Assembly: GCA_937924465.1 (NCBI GenBank)
Contig: CALDSP010000164.1
Coordinates: 1-7,739 of the forward strand
Direction of reading: 5' to 3'
Origin: an uncultured Leptospiraceae bacterium
GTDB taxonomy: Bacteria > Spirochaetota > Leptospiria > Leptospirales > Leptospiraceae
Length of the DNA: 7,739 nucleotides
Below the pieces are notes generated by a model that saw only the letters and a program-made list of their open reading frames with translations, ran no database searches and was not told the origin of the DNA. A program made the translations under genes and the position numbers. Each line of letters opens with the position of its first letter. Within the stretch, counting starts at the first letter, position 1. Shown one piece after another: positions 1 through 7,262 of the stretch.

Positions 1-483
1 TTTAGCGTAAGAATGATTTTCAAAGAAATGAAGATAAAGAAGGTATAATGCACTAAATTGTAGAAAAGTTAAAAGTCCATCTACAAGTGCCAGTTTTCCA
101 TTTAATGGAAAATATAAGGAGCAAGATAGAATAAAAAAAGATAAGATTCCTATTTTAGGATTATATAATTTCTTGGAAAACAAGTAAGTTAAAAGACAAG
201 TCAAAAAAATCCATACACTTGGAAAAAGTCTTAAACTAAATTCACTTTCTCCAAAAATTTTAAAAGCAAAACAAGTAATCCAAAAATGAAGTGGTGGTTT
301 TCGATGAGGTTCTGAAAAAGGAAAATCCATTACAACAAAATCATTTGTTTGAATCATGTTTCTTGCAAAACCTGCATAAGCTGCTTCGTCTTGATCATAA
401 AGATAAGAATGATTAAAAAACAAAAGGTTTATTATTACATAAATTACAAGAGAAATAAATTTAAGATAAAAGTTAAATTGCAT
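1..483 (-). CDS. ArnT/PMT-like membrane glycosyltransferase (GT39-type), partial, C-terminus outside window
   Basis: An open frame of 161 codons runs from an ATG at 483 leftwards to the window edge with no stop, so only the N-terminal third of a protein normally around 500-550 residues is visible. Residues 8-24 form a first transmembrane helix. They are followed by the periplasmic-loop motif YDQDEAAYAGFARNM (29-43), which corresponds to the catalytic Asp/Glu loop of ArnT and protein mannosyltransferases. RKPPLHFWI (61-69) matches the family's KPP-LxxWL segment, and LALVDGLLTF (131-140) its ALTDxxLTF segment; further hydrophobic helices follow. Family members transfer a sugar from a polyprenyl-phosphate donor to lipid A, glycans or proteins on the outer face of the inner membrane; the acceptor here cannot be told. 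An in-frame stop at 499-501 leaves this ATG as the only ATG start. It is divergent from the PHP gene. The family call is secure, the substrate is not. Confidence 0.82.
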   Translation of the reverse strand, partial: MQFNFYLKFISLVIYVIINLLFFNHSYLYDQDEAAYAGFARNMIQTNDFVVMDFPFSEPHRKPPLHFWITCFAFKIFGESEFSLRLFPSVWIFLTCLLTYLFSKKLYNPKIGILSFFILSCSLYFPLNGKLALVDGLLTFLQFSALYLLYLHFFENHSYAK

Positions 484-529
484 TGTTACTTTTATTTCCT
501 ATTTTTAATATTCATTTTATTTCATTTCT

Positions 530-557
530 AGTATAGTAATTTGACATTTCAAATCAA
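530..557 (-). promoter_or_regulatory. Candidate sigma70 promoter for the minus-strand glycosyltransferase
   Basis: Read on the minus strand, TTGATT (557-552) and TATACT (535-530) are separated by 16 bp. They match the sigma70 consensus at 4/6 and 5/6 positions. Transcription would begin near 523, giving a leader of about 40 nt before the ATG at 483. The region is AT-rich, so chance matches are possible. Confidence 0.4.
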
Positions 558-569
558 TTATTATTTATT
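541..569 (+). promoter_or_regulatory. Candidate sigma70 promoter for the PHP-family gene
   Basis: A perfect -35 hexamer TTGACA (541-546) is followed after 17 bp by TTTATT (564-569), a 4/6 match to the -10 consensus. The predicted transcription start near 576 lies about 28 nt before the ATG at 604. The -35 box sits between the -35 and -10 of the opposing minus-strand promoter, so the two transcription units would compete for polymerase. The TTG within this box could be misread as a start codon of the downstream gene. Confidence 0.4.
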
Positions 570-603
570 TCTTATGGAAAGAGAATTTATCCATGAGATT
601 TAT

Positions 604-1662
604 ATGAGGATCTTTTTTTATACATTCTTATTTCTGGCTTTTAATCAATTTAGTTATACTTTCAGATATTATCAGTCTAGTAGTTTTAGAACGCAAGAAT
701 ACAAAAATCCTTATTCTACCATAGAAAAGCACACATATAAAAAAGCATCCTTTCATTTGCATTCTGATGAAGTCTTTTATACACCCGAACGTCACAGCAC
801 TAGAGATATTATTGACGTATATAAACAAAATGGATATGATATAATTTCTATTTCCGACTATAATCAAATTACAATACCCAGTAGTATTCAAGAAAATACT
901 TTATCTGCTTATGAGTGGGGAAGTTGCATACGCAAAAGACATCTTTTAGCTTTGGGAATAAATGAAATTGCTCCAAATAATTTTTTTATTTCTTTTTTGG
1001 GAAATATTCAATTTGCTATAAATTTTATAAAGCAAAAAGGTGGCTATGTAGTCATTAATCACCCTAAATTATATTCCGCGTTTTCCATAGAAGATCTCAT
1101 GAAACTTTGGAATTATGATGCTATAGAAGTCCTATCTCCTTTTGGAGATATAATAGAATTTTGGGATACTCTCTTAAGTAATGGTAAGAGAGTGCATTGT
1201 ATGGCTTCAGATGATTTGCATTATCTTCCAGAATCTTATACAAAAAATTTAAACCAATCTTTTTTTAAGAATTTAATTCAAAACTTATTTTTGCAAAGAG
1301 GAAGAGAAGGGGAGGCACTACTTCGATATGTAGTTCTCAGTGCTCAAAATACTGATTCTGAGAGTATTTTAAATGCTTTAAAAAGTGGAGATTTTTATTG
1401 TGTGAAAAAGTTTTATAGAACAAGTCCCGATCCAAAAGTTCCAAAGATTTTTTTTCAAAACAATAAGATAGTTGTTAGAAGTGAAGAAAAGTTTTTTCGT
1501 TTAGAATTTATAGGAAAAAATGGAACTGTACTAAAGTCAATTTTAGATAGTCAAACAGCTGAATATGAATTAAAACCAGATGATATTTATGGAAGAGTTA
1601 CAATTTATAGTTTGAGTGGGGTTATACTTTCTAACCCAATGTTCTTTCAAAATTCTAAGTAA
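604..1662 (+). CDS. PHP-domain putative metallohydrolase with N-terminal membrane segment
   Basis: The 352-residue product begins with a hydrophobic stretch (residues 3-20, IFFYTFLFLAFNQFSYTF), read as a signal peptide or membrane anchor. A PHP (polymerase and histidinol phosphatase) domain follows. Metal-site motifs are HLH (51-53), SDYNQ (84-88), Glu104 in YEWG, His113 in HLLALGI, His153 in INHP and DLH (204-206). These align in order with the ligands of the YcdX-type metal site, except that the His of the usual TDH motif is Tyr86 (TAT). The C-terminal part (about 290-352) looks like a small beta domain ending in LSNPMFF, as in other PHP proteins with a C-terminal beta-sandwich. The frame is open back to a TTG at 541, but that TTG is part of a consensus -35 box. 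ATG 604 has a GAGA ribosome-binding element 5 nt upstream and starts exactly at the hydrophobic segment. PHP enzymes are usually phosphoesterases; the substrate is unknown. Confidence 0.72.
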   Translation: MRIFFYTFLFLAFNQFSYTFRYYQSSSFRTQEYKNPYSTIEKHTYKKASFHLHSDEVFYTPERHSTRDIIDVYKQNGYDIISISDYNQITIPSSIQENTLSAYEWGSCIRKRHLLALGINEIAPNNFFISFLGNIQFAINFIKQKGGYVVINHPKLYSAFSIEDLMKLWNYDAIEVLSPFGDIIEFWDTLLSNGKRVHCMASDDLHYLPESYTKNLNQSFFKNLIQNLFLQRGREGEALLRYVVLSAQNTDSESILNALKSGDFYCVKKFYRTSPDPKVPKIFFQNNKIVVRSEEKFFRLEFIGKNGTVLKSILDSQTAEYELKPDDIYGRVTIYSLSGVILSNPMFFQNSK

Positions 1663-1694
1663 TCTTTAGCAAATAAAATTATTCCTTTGCTAGT

Positions 1695-1729
1695 GTTTCG
1701 TTCAAGTTCTATTCTTGTGAAACTTTTTT
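1695..1729 (+). terminator. Probable intrinsic terminator after the PHP gene
   Basis: GTTTC (1695-1699) pairs with GAAAC (1719-1723), and CAAG (1703-1706) pairs with CTTG (1714-1717), around a 7-nt loop. A small internal loop separates the two stem parts. Six T residues follow directly (1724-1729). It lies 33 nt after the PHP stop codon and would separate that gene from fdxA-metH. A weaker TAGCAAA/TTTGCTA inverted repeat (1667-1673 / 1686-1692) lies just before it without a T-run. Confidence 0.5.
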
Positions 1730-1869
1730 CAAAATTTGAGATGTTTTTTTAAATAAATTTTTCATTTTAAAATCTTTGAACATTCAGCTTAAAAGTCTGT
1801 TTTCTTCAATATAAAAATAAATTAACTAAAAATTCACCTTTCAAAAACTGTCCTAAAGAGGAAAACAAA

Positions 1870-2172
1870 ATGGCTTACGTTGTTACTCAAAATTGTTTAG
1901 ATTGTAAGTATACGTCCTGTGCGGTGGTTTGTCCTGTACAAGCTTTTCGTGAGGGACCTGATATGTTATATATTGATCCAGAGGTTTGTATTGATTGCAA
2001 TGCCTGTGTGCCTGAATGTCCAGTAGAGGCAATCTTTCCTGATTATGAATTAGCTGGAGAAGAAAGAAAATGGATTCAAATCAACAAAGAAGAGTCTCCT
2101 AAATATCCTATGATTGAAATCAAGAAACGTGCATTAAAAGGCTCACGTTGTGTAGATCCAACAAAAGAATAA
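1870..2172 (+). CDS. fdxA: 7Fe ferredoxin ([3Fe-4S][4Fe-4S]), FdxA / Azotobacter FdI type
   Basis: This 100-residue soluble electron carrier has two cysteine motifs: C9-x2-C12-x4-C17-x3-C21-P, and C40-x2-C43-x2-C46-x3-C50-P. The first motif has the spacing of Azotobacter ferredoxin I. By that model C9, C17 and C50 hold a [3Fe-4S] cluster; C21, C40, C43 and C46 hold a [4Fe-4S] cluster; and C12 is the free cysteine. The N-terminal segment (AYVVTQNC) and the tail after residue 57 (KWIQIN) also follow the FdxA pattern, and the length is close to the family norm of about 107. A good ribosome-binding site (AAAGAGGA, 1855-1862) precedes the ATG by 7 nt. Its stop lies 10 nt before metH, implying co-transcription. 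A TATAAA at 1811-1816 could be a -10 box but has only a poor -35 partner. The specific redox partner is inferred from position only. Confidence 0.9.
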   Translation: MAYVVTQNCLDCKYTSCAVVCPVQAFREGPDMLYIDPEVCIDCNACVPECPVEAIFPDYELAGEERKWIQINKEESPKYPMIEIKKRALKGSRCVDPTKE

Positions 2173-2182
2173 AAGGTGAAAC

Positions 2183-5100
2183 ATGATTGTATTACAAAAC
2201 AAAGCAGAATCTCAAATACAGTTTGAATTAGAAGAACTTCTTGAAAAACAAATCCTCATCTTAGATGGAGCAATGGGAACCATGATTCAAAGCTATAAGC
2301 TTAGTGAGGAAGATTATAGGGGAGCGCAATTCAAAGATCATCTTCATCCTTTAAAAGGAAACAATGATTTACTTTGTATTACTCAACCTGAAATTATTGA
2401 AGAAATTCATTTAAAATTTTTAGAAGCAGGTGCCAATATTTTAGAAACAAATTCTTTCAATGCAAATGCCATAAGTCAGTCCGATTATAAACTAGAATAT
2501 ATTGTAAAAGATTTAAATTATCATGCAGTGAGTATTGCAAAACGTGCTAAACTCAAATTTCAAGAACTCTATCCTAATCATCCTATTTTTATAGCAGGCT
2601 CTATTGGTCCAACTAATCGAACTGCTTCCTTGTCACCTGACGTAAACAGACCTGAGTTTCGAAATGTAACATTCGATGAACTTGTAAAAGTTTTTTATGA
2701 ACAAGCAGAAGCTTTAGTAAATGCTGGGGTAGATATTCTACTAATGGAAACCATTATTGATACGTTGAACGCTAAGGCTTGTATTTATGCAATCCAAGAA
2801 CTTTTTGAAAACTTAGGTTTTAAGATTCCTCTTATGATCTCTGTTACTATTACAGATGCTTCAGGACGTACACTTTCGGGTCAAACTATAAGTGCTTTTT
2901 ATAATTCTATTCGCCATGCAAAACCTTTAAGTGTTGGTATTAACTGTGCGTTAGGTGCAAAAGATATGCGTCCTTATATTGCAGAACTTTCAGAAATTTC
3001 TGAAACTTACATAAGTTGTTATCCCAATGCAGGACTACCCAACGCGTTTGGTGAGTACGATGAAACTCCCGAAGAAATTAGTGCAGAGCTTAAAGATTTT
3101 GCTGAAAACGGTTGGCTTAACATTGTAGGGGGATGCTGTGGTACAACTCCTTTTCACATAAAAGCAATTGCAGAAAGTGTAAAAAATTTACCACCTCGTA
3201 AAAAAACTAAAAAAGATGAATATACTAGGCTTTCTGGACTAGAGCCACTCAACCTTACTCCTGAGAAAGGGTTTATCATGATTGGAGAAAGAACCAATGT
3301 AACAGGTTCCCCTAAGTTTAAAAAATTGATTTTAGAAAATAAATTTGAAGAAGCTGTGCAAATAGCTTTGCAACAAGTGGAGTCAGGTGCCAATATCATT
3401 GATATTAACTTTGACGAAGCTCTTTTGGATGGGGAAGGCTCTATGACTAAGTTTTTAAATCTTATAGCGGCAGAGCCCGAAATTGCCCGAGTGCCATTTA
3501 TGATTGATAGTTCCAAGTGGAGTGTAATTGAAACAGGTTTAAAATGTATCCAAGGAAAGCCTATTGTAAACTCTATTTCTTTAAAAGAGGGAGAAGAAAA
3601 GTTTTTAGAACAAGCTAGCAAGATTCAAAAATATGGTGCGGCTGTTGTTGTAATGGCTTTTGATGAAAATGGGCAAGCCGCTACTAAAGAAGATAAGGTG
3701 CGTATTTGTAAACGTGCTTATGATTTACTAACACAAAAACTCAATTTTCCTCCCTGTGATATTATTTTTGATCCCAATATCTTAACCGTTGCCACTGGAA
3801 TTGAAGAACACAACAATTATGCTGTAAACTTCATTGAAGCCACTCGTGAAATTAAAAAGCTATGTCCGGGTGTAAAAGTAAGTGGTGGTGTAAGCAATAT
3901 TTCTTTTTCCTTTCGTGGAAACAATCCAGTTCGTGAGGCAATGCATTCTGCTTTTTTGTATCATGCAATCCAAGCTGGACTAGATATGGGAATTGTAAAT
4001 GCGGGAATGCTTGAGGTATATGAAGAAATTCCAAAAGATTTATTAGAACATGTAGAAGATGTTTTGCTAAACAGACGCCCCGATGCCACCGAAAGACTCA
4101 TTGCATTTGCAGAAAAATACAAAAAGGAAGAAACTCAAACAGAAGGAAAAGAAATTGAATGGAGAAAAGAGTCAGTAGAAGAACGCCTCAAGTATGCTTT
4201 GGTGAAAGGAATTGTGGAATACATTGAGGAAGATGTAGAAGAGGCAAGAAAGAAATATTCTAAGCCTTTAGATTTAATTGAAGGACCTCTTATGGATGGA
4301 ATGCGAATTGTAGGAGATTTGTTTGGTGAGGGAAAAATGTTTCTTCCCCAAGTAGTTAAAAGTGCTCGTGTAATGAAAAAAGCAGTGGCTTATTTACTTC
4401 CCTTTATGGAGCAAGAAAAACAAAAAAATCAAAATTCTAAGCAGGAAAAATTTTTAATCGCAACCGTCAAAGGTGACGTTCACGATATAGGAAAAAACAT
4501 TGTAGGAGTGGTGCTTGCTTGTAATAATTATGAAGTCATTGATTTAGGTGTAATGGTGCCCTGTGAAAAAATTTTGGAAGAAGCTAAAAAGCACAATGTA
4601 AGTGTAATTGGACTTTCTGGTTTAATTACTCCTTCTTTAGATGAAATGGTACATGTAGCTAAAGAAATGAAAAGAGAAGGTTTTCAAATTCCACTTTTAA
4701 TTGGAGGAGCTACTACAAGTCCAGCTCATACCGCTGTCAAGATTGCTCCCGCGTACGACAAACCTGTTGTTCATGTATTAGATGCATCTCGTGTAGTAAA
4801 TGTTGTAAATTCTTTATTGAGTGATCAGCTCAAAGATGAATTTATTGATAAAATAAAAATTGACCAAGAGAGACTTCGAAATGCCCATTATAACAGAAAG
4901 AGTGAACGACAAATGCTTAGTTTACAGGAAGCAAGAGAAAAAAAGTTAAAACTAAACTGGAGTACTTATCTACCACCTAAACCTAGTTTTTTAGGAATTC
5001 GTGTTTATAAAGAAATTACTCCTGAGATTTTAAGTGAATATATTGATTGGTCTCCCTTTTTTCATTCATGGGAACTCAAGGGGCGTTATCCAAATATATT

Positions 5101-5890
5101 AGAAGATCCGAATATAGGAAACCAAGCTAAGGAACTCTTTAGAGATGCAAATAAACTCTTAGAAAACATTATAAAAAATAAAAGATTCCAACCTCTTGGA
5201 GTGGTTGCTTTTTATCCTGCTAATTCCACAGAAGATGATAGTATTATTTTATACCAAGATGAAACAAAAACAAAAATCAAAACAATTTTTCACATGCTCC
5301 GTCAACAAGTTCCAAAGGGAGATGAACCCGAGTATTCTCTTTCTGATTTTATAGCTCCTTTGTCTAGTGGCGTTTTAGATTATGTAGGGGGATTTGTTGT
5401 TACAAGTGGGCACGAAGTAGAGGAACTTGCCAAATACTATGAATCCAAAAATGATGATTATAATTCTATAATGGTTAAAGCGTTGGGTGACAGATTAGCA
5501 GAGGCTTTCGCAGAATACATGCATAAACTAATTCGTATAGAATGGGGATATGGAAAAGAAGAAAACTTGACTCATGAGGATTTAATTAAAGAAAAATATA
5601 GAGGAATTCGACCCGCTCATGGTTATCCTGCTTGTCCCGATCATACAGAAAAGCGAACTTTATTTGATTTATTAGAAGTTGAAAAAAATATAGGTATTTC
5701 TCTTACGGAAAACTTTGCTATGTATCCTCCAAGTTCAGTGAGTGGATTGTATTTTTCGCATCCTGAGTCTCGTTACTTTGCTGTGGGTAAGATTGGAAAA
5801 GATCAAGTAGAAGATTATGCAAGACGTAAAAATATGAGCATGAAAGAAATAGAAAAATGGCTTTCTCCTTATTTGGATTATGAAGTATAA
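2183..5890 (+). CDS. metH: Cobalamin-dependent methionine synthase
   Basis: MetH transfers a methyl group from 5-methyltetrahydrofolate to homocysteine through protein-bound cobalamin, giving methionine and tetrahydrofolate in the cytosol. The 1235 residues match the usual full length (about 1227 in E. coli) and every module is present. The homocysteine domain (about 15-335) carries the zinc ligands C255 (GINCALGA) and C318-C319 (GGCCGTT). The pterin-binding barrel (about 365-625) begins with GERTNVTGS at 368. A helical cap (about 665-755) follows. The B12 domain (about 758-890) has DVHDIG (765-770) with H767 as the axial cobalt ligand, plus S818 in the conserved LITPSLDEM. The SAM-dependent activation domain (about 915-1235) has D955 (YIDW) and R1143-x3-GY (RPAHGYPACPDH). 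Ribosome-binding site AAGGTGA sits just before the ATG. It is the second gene of the fdxA operon. No frame break was seen. All tryptophans noted are TGG. No clear terminator is visible in the 33 bp before the convergent gene. Confidence 0.98.
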   Translation: MIVLQNKAESQIQFELEELLEKQILILDGAMGTMIQSYKLSEEDYRGAQFKDHLHPLKGNNDLLCITQPEIIEEIHLKFLEAGANILETNSFNANAISQSDYKLEYIVKDLNYHAVSIAKRAKLKFQELYPNHPIFIAGSIGPTNRTASLSPDVNRPEFRNVTFDELVKVFYEQAEALVNAGVDILLMETIIDTLNAKACIYAIQELFENLGFKIPLMISVTITDASGRTLSGQTISAFYNSIRHAKPLSVGINCALGAKDMRPYIAELSEISETYISCYPNAGLPNAFGEYDETPEEISAELKDFAENGWLNIVGGCCGTTPFHIKAIAESVKNLPPRKKTKKDEYTRLSGLEPLNLTPEKGFIMIGERTNVTGSPKFKKLILENKFEEAVQIALQQVESGANIIDINFDEALLDGEGSMTKFLNLIAAEPEIARVPFMIDSSKWSVIETGLKCIQGKPIVNSISLKEGEEKFLEQASKIQKYGAAVVVMAFDENGQAATKEDKVRICKRAYDLLTQKLNFPPCDIIFDPNILTVATGIEEHNNYAVNFIEATREIKKLCPGVKVSGGVSNISFSFRGNNPVREAMHSAFLYHAIQAGLDMGIVNAGMLEVYEEIPKDLLEHVEDVLLNRRPDATERLIAFAEKYKKEETQTEGKEIEWRKESVEERLKYALVKGIVEYIEEDVEEARKKYSKPLDLIEGPLMDGMRIVGDLFGEGKMFLPQVVKSARVMKKAVAYLLPFMEQEKQKNQNSKQEKFLIATVKGDVHDIGKNIVGVVLACNNYEVIDLGVMVPCEKILEEAKKHNVSVIGLSGLITPSLDEMVHVAKEMKREGFQIPLLIGGATTSPAHTAVKIAPAYDKPVVHVLDASRVVNVVNSLLSDQLKDEFIDKIKIDQERLRNAHYNRKSERQMLSLQEAREKKLKLNWSTYLPPKPSFLGIRVYKEITPEILSEYIDWSPFFHSWELKGRYPNILEDPNIGNQAKELFRDANKLLENIIKNKRFQPLGVVAFYPANSTEDDSIILYQDETKTKIKTIFHMLRQQVPKGDEPEYSLSDFIAPLSSGVLDYVGGFVVTSGHEVEELAKYYESKNDDYNSIMVKALGDRLAEAFAEYMHKLIRIEWGYGKEENLTHEDLIKEKYRGIRPAHGYPACPDHTEKRTLFDLLEVEKNIGISLTENFAMYPPSSVSGLYFSHPESRYFAVGKIGKDQVEDYARRKNMSMKEIEKWLSPYLDYEV

Positions 5891-5923
5891 TTTGAGTTTG
5901 ATGATTTTTTTTTAACTTAAGTT

Positions 5924-6832
5924 TTATTTTTCTACTTGTACACTCATTCCACGAAGTCCCATATCTACAACTTTTTCCGCGCCAGTGGAACTAATATCCC
6001 ATTTTCCGTTTCCATTAGAATCTTCCCATTCAAAACTATTGTTAATAGAAAAAGTGACTTTTACTTTTATATCAGAGTTTTCTTGTCCTGTAATGACTAA
6101 GGGAGGTTCAAATTTAGCAGTAACAACACAAGAATTCAGTGGTATGGGTGAGGTGGAAGCTATAGGATTTACTACGGTAGTTGCACCTTCGGGAGAAATT
6201 CCAGTTTGAGTATGAGTAGCCTTGTAATTGTATGATGGAATTTCAATATTTGTAATCCAAGCCCAAAATCCTTGTCTTTGATTAGAGTTTACAGGAATCT
6301 TATCTGAAAAACCTTCAAAGCTTAACTCTGTTATATATGTGTTGAAACCAACAAAAGAGGCAATTCTACCTACCCCTTCATAAATATAATTGTTAAGATA
6401 AGTAGGAGCGTGGATAGTAAGGCGATAATCTACATCATACTCTTGATAGCTTACTGAGATTCTAAGGTATTCGTGGGTTCCAGAAGGAATATCTCTAAGG
6501 TTATGAGAAATGGCTTCATTTCCCGGTACAATAGGAATTTGTTTTGAGTTATCAATTGCTGTTGCTCCTCCTGTAGTAACCTCTGGGGCAAGGTACAAAA
6601 TCTTTCCATTTCCAAGAGCAACGTAATGATTTTGCGTAAGTTCGTAGTAATGTGTAGCAATTTTTTTGAATTTAGGATGTTGAGCAGCATTTCCAGTCTT
6701 AATGGTGGCGGGATTTCCGAAATTGTCAGTTCGTAAAGCATTGGAATCTACATACAAAATAAAACGCATACAAGGTGGGCTAGAGCATTTTCCTTGTTGG
6801 GTTGTTTGAGAATTGATTATGAACCCAGCCAA
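5924..6832 (-). CDS. Unknown protein, body of a putative lipoprotein cut off from its signal peptide by an in-frame TGA
   Basis: I do not recognise a family. The open frame gives 302 codons from a TTG at 6832, but that TTG has no ribosome-binding site and the product would lack an export signal. The same frame upstream encodes a lipoprotein signal peptide (ATG 6928), interrupted only by TGA at 6862-6860. Restored, the protein would be 334 residues. In the visible part a Ser/Gln/Asn-rich linker leads to two cysteines (C16, C21), then a Tyr-, Asn- and Thr-rich, probably beta-rich domain typical of secreted proteins. C235 is a third cysteine. Near the end D271-x-N273-x-N275-G-x2-D279 resembles a Ca2+-binding DxNxNGxxD loop. 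The gene converges on metH, with 33 bp between stops. The long open frame suggests the break is recent or an error. A surface or periplasmic lipoprotein is inferred. Confidence 0.6.
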   Translation of the reverse strand: MAGFIINSQTTQQGKCSSPPCMRFILYVDSNALRTDNFGNPATIKTGNAAQHPKFKKIATHYYELTQNHYVALGNGKILYLAPEVTTGGATAIDNSKQIPIVPGNEAISHNLRDIPSGTHEYLRISVSYQEYDVDYRLTIHAPTYLNNYIYEGVGRIASFVGFNTYITELSFEGFSDKIPVNSNQRQGFWAWITNIEIPSYNYKATHTQTGISPEGATTVVNPIASTSPIPLNSCVVTAKFEPPLVITGQENSDIKVKVTFSINNSFEWEDSNGNGKWDISSTGAEKVVDMGLRGMSVQVEK

Positions 6833-6859
6833 AGCAAGGTCACGATTTTTATTATTTTT

Positions 6860-6928
6860 TCAATACTTAAAAAAGAGATTGCAAGATAGGGCAAAAAGAA
6901 TACTGAATAAGAAAATTCTATACTTCAT
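6860..6928 (-). other. Lipoprotein signal peptide fragment ending at an in-frame TGA (5' end of the 5924-6832 gene)
   Basis: From ATG 6928 on the minus strand the frame reads MKYRIFLFSILFALSCNLFFKY and then stops at TGA (6862-6860). It has a positively charged start, a hydrophobic core and a lipobox-like ALSC with the candidate lipidated cysteine at residue 16, typical of a type II signal peptide. The frame is identical to that of the downstream 302-codon body, and only nine sense codons separate the TGA from the TTG at 6832. Those codons (KNNKNRDLA) look like the flexible Asn/Lys linker expected after a lipid anchor. So this is most simply the true N-terminus of the downstream gene with one nonsense codon. 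The ribosome-binding region is weak (AAGAAA). Confidence 0.65.
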
Positions 6929-7262
6929 TTTTCTTATTTACAACTTACTTTGATTTTGTAAAGATATTTCATATAATCAATTTTTAGGATTTGGTTTTAT
7001 TTACTTTAATGAAATCATAGTTATTAAAAATTTCCAAATTTTTTAAAATGGTAAAATCGTTTTGTAAGGTTTAGAATATAACATACAATCAAACGAAATA
7101 ATTTGGGATCTTTTTAAAAATAGCTATTTCAAACTATTTAAAAGTATTATAATAACTAGTTTTCTCTAGTTAAAACACTTAATAATAAAAAATTAAAAAT
7201 TATGAAAAAAACTTGAAAAGTAAACATGTCTAAAAATGAGATTGTAAAAAGGTGGAATATGT
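6929..7262. other. AT-rich intergenic region between divergent genes
   Basis: This 334-bp stretch lies between the lipoprotein start and the DUF433 gene. Both strands are full of stops and I see no additional gene or RNA. It must contain promoters for both directions. The only clear elements are TATAAT at 7148-7153, the adjoining inverted repeat (7153-7172) and the ribosome-binding site AAGGTGG at 7249-7255. I could not find a convincing -35/-10 pair for the minus-strand lipoprotein gene. Confidence 0.6.
7148..7172 (+). promoter_or_regulatory. Consensus -10 box overlapping a 7-bp inverted repeat; candidate autoregulatory operator
   Basis: TATAAT (7148-7153) is a perfect -10 hexamer, although no good -35 lies 16-18 bp upstream. 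Its last base begins a perfect inverted repeat, TAACTAG (7153-7159) and CTAGTTA (7166-7172), with a 6-nt spacer. This places the repeat at the expected transcription start. A dimeric DNA-binding protein bound here would block initiation, the usual layout for antitoxin autoregulation. The transcript would have about a 100-nt leader before the DUF433 start. The pairing could also simply form a hairpin in RNA. Confidence 0.35.

Noticed and set aside
91..125. Apparent frameshift in the glycosyltransferase gene on a first reading of the T-run
   Set aside because: Careful re-reading of the 7-A run at 133-139 keeps a single open frame from 483 to the window edge. The break was a miscount.
1663..1869. 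Possible cobalamin or SAM riboswitch upstream of fdxA-metH
   Set aside because: The 207-nt gap is A/T-rich, without a B12-box-like motif or the GC-paired stems of these riboswitches. Only the terminator-like hairpin was found.
5891..5923. Palindrome AACTTAAGTT next to a run of nine T as a bidirectional terminator between metH and the convergent gene
   Set aside because: As a hairpin it gives only about three A/T-rich pairs. The T-run precedes rather than follows it for metH.
6860..6862. TGA as a recoded tryptophan or selenocysteine codon
   Set aside because: Tryptophan is TGG in the intact genes, and no selenocysteine-type context or stem-loop is apparent. The position lies in a variable linker where such a residue would have no role.
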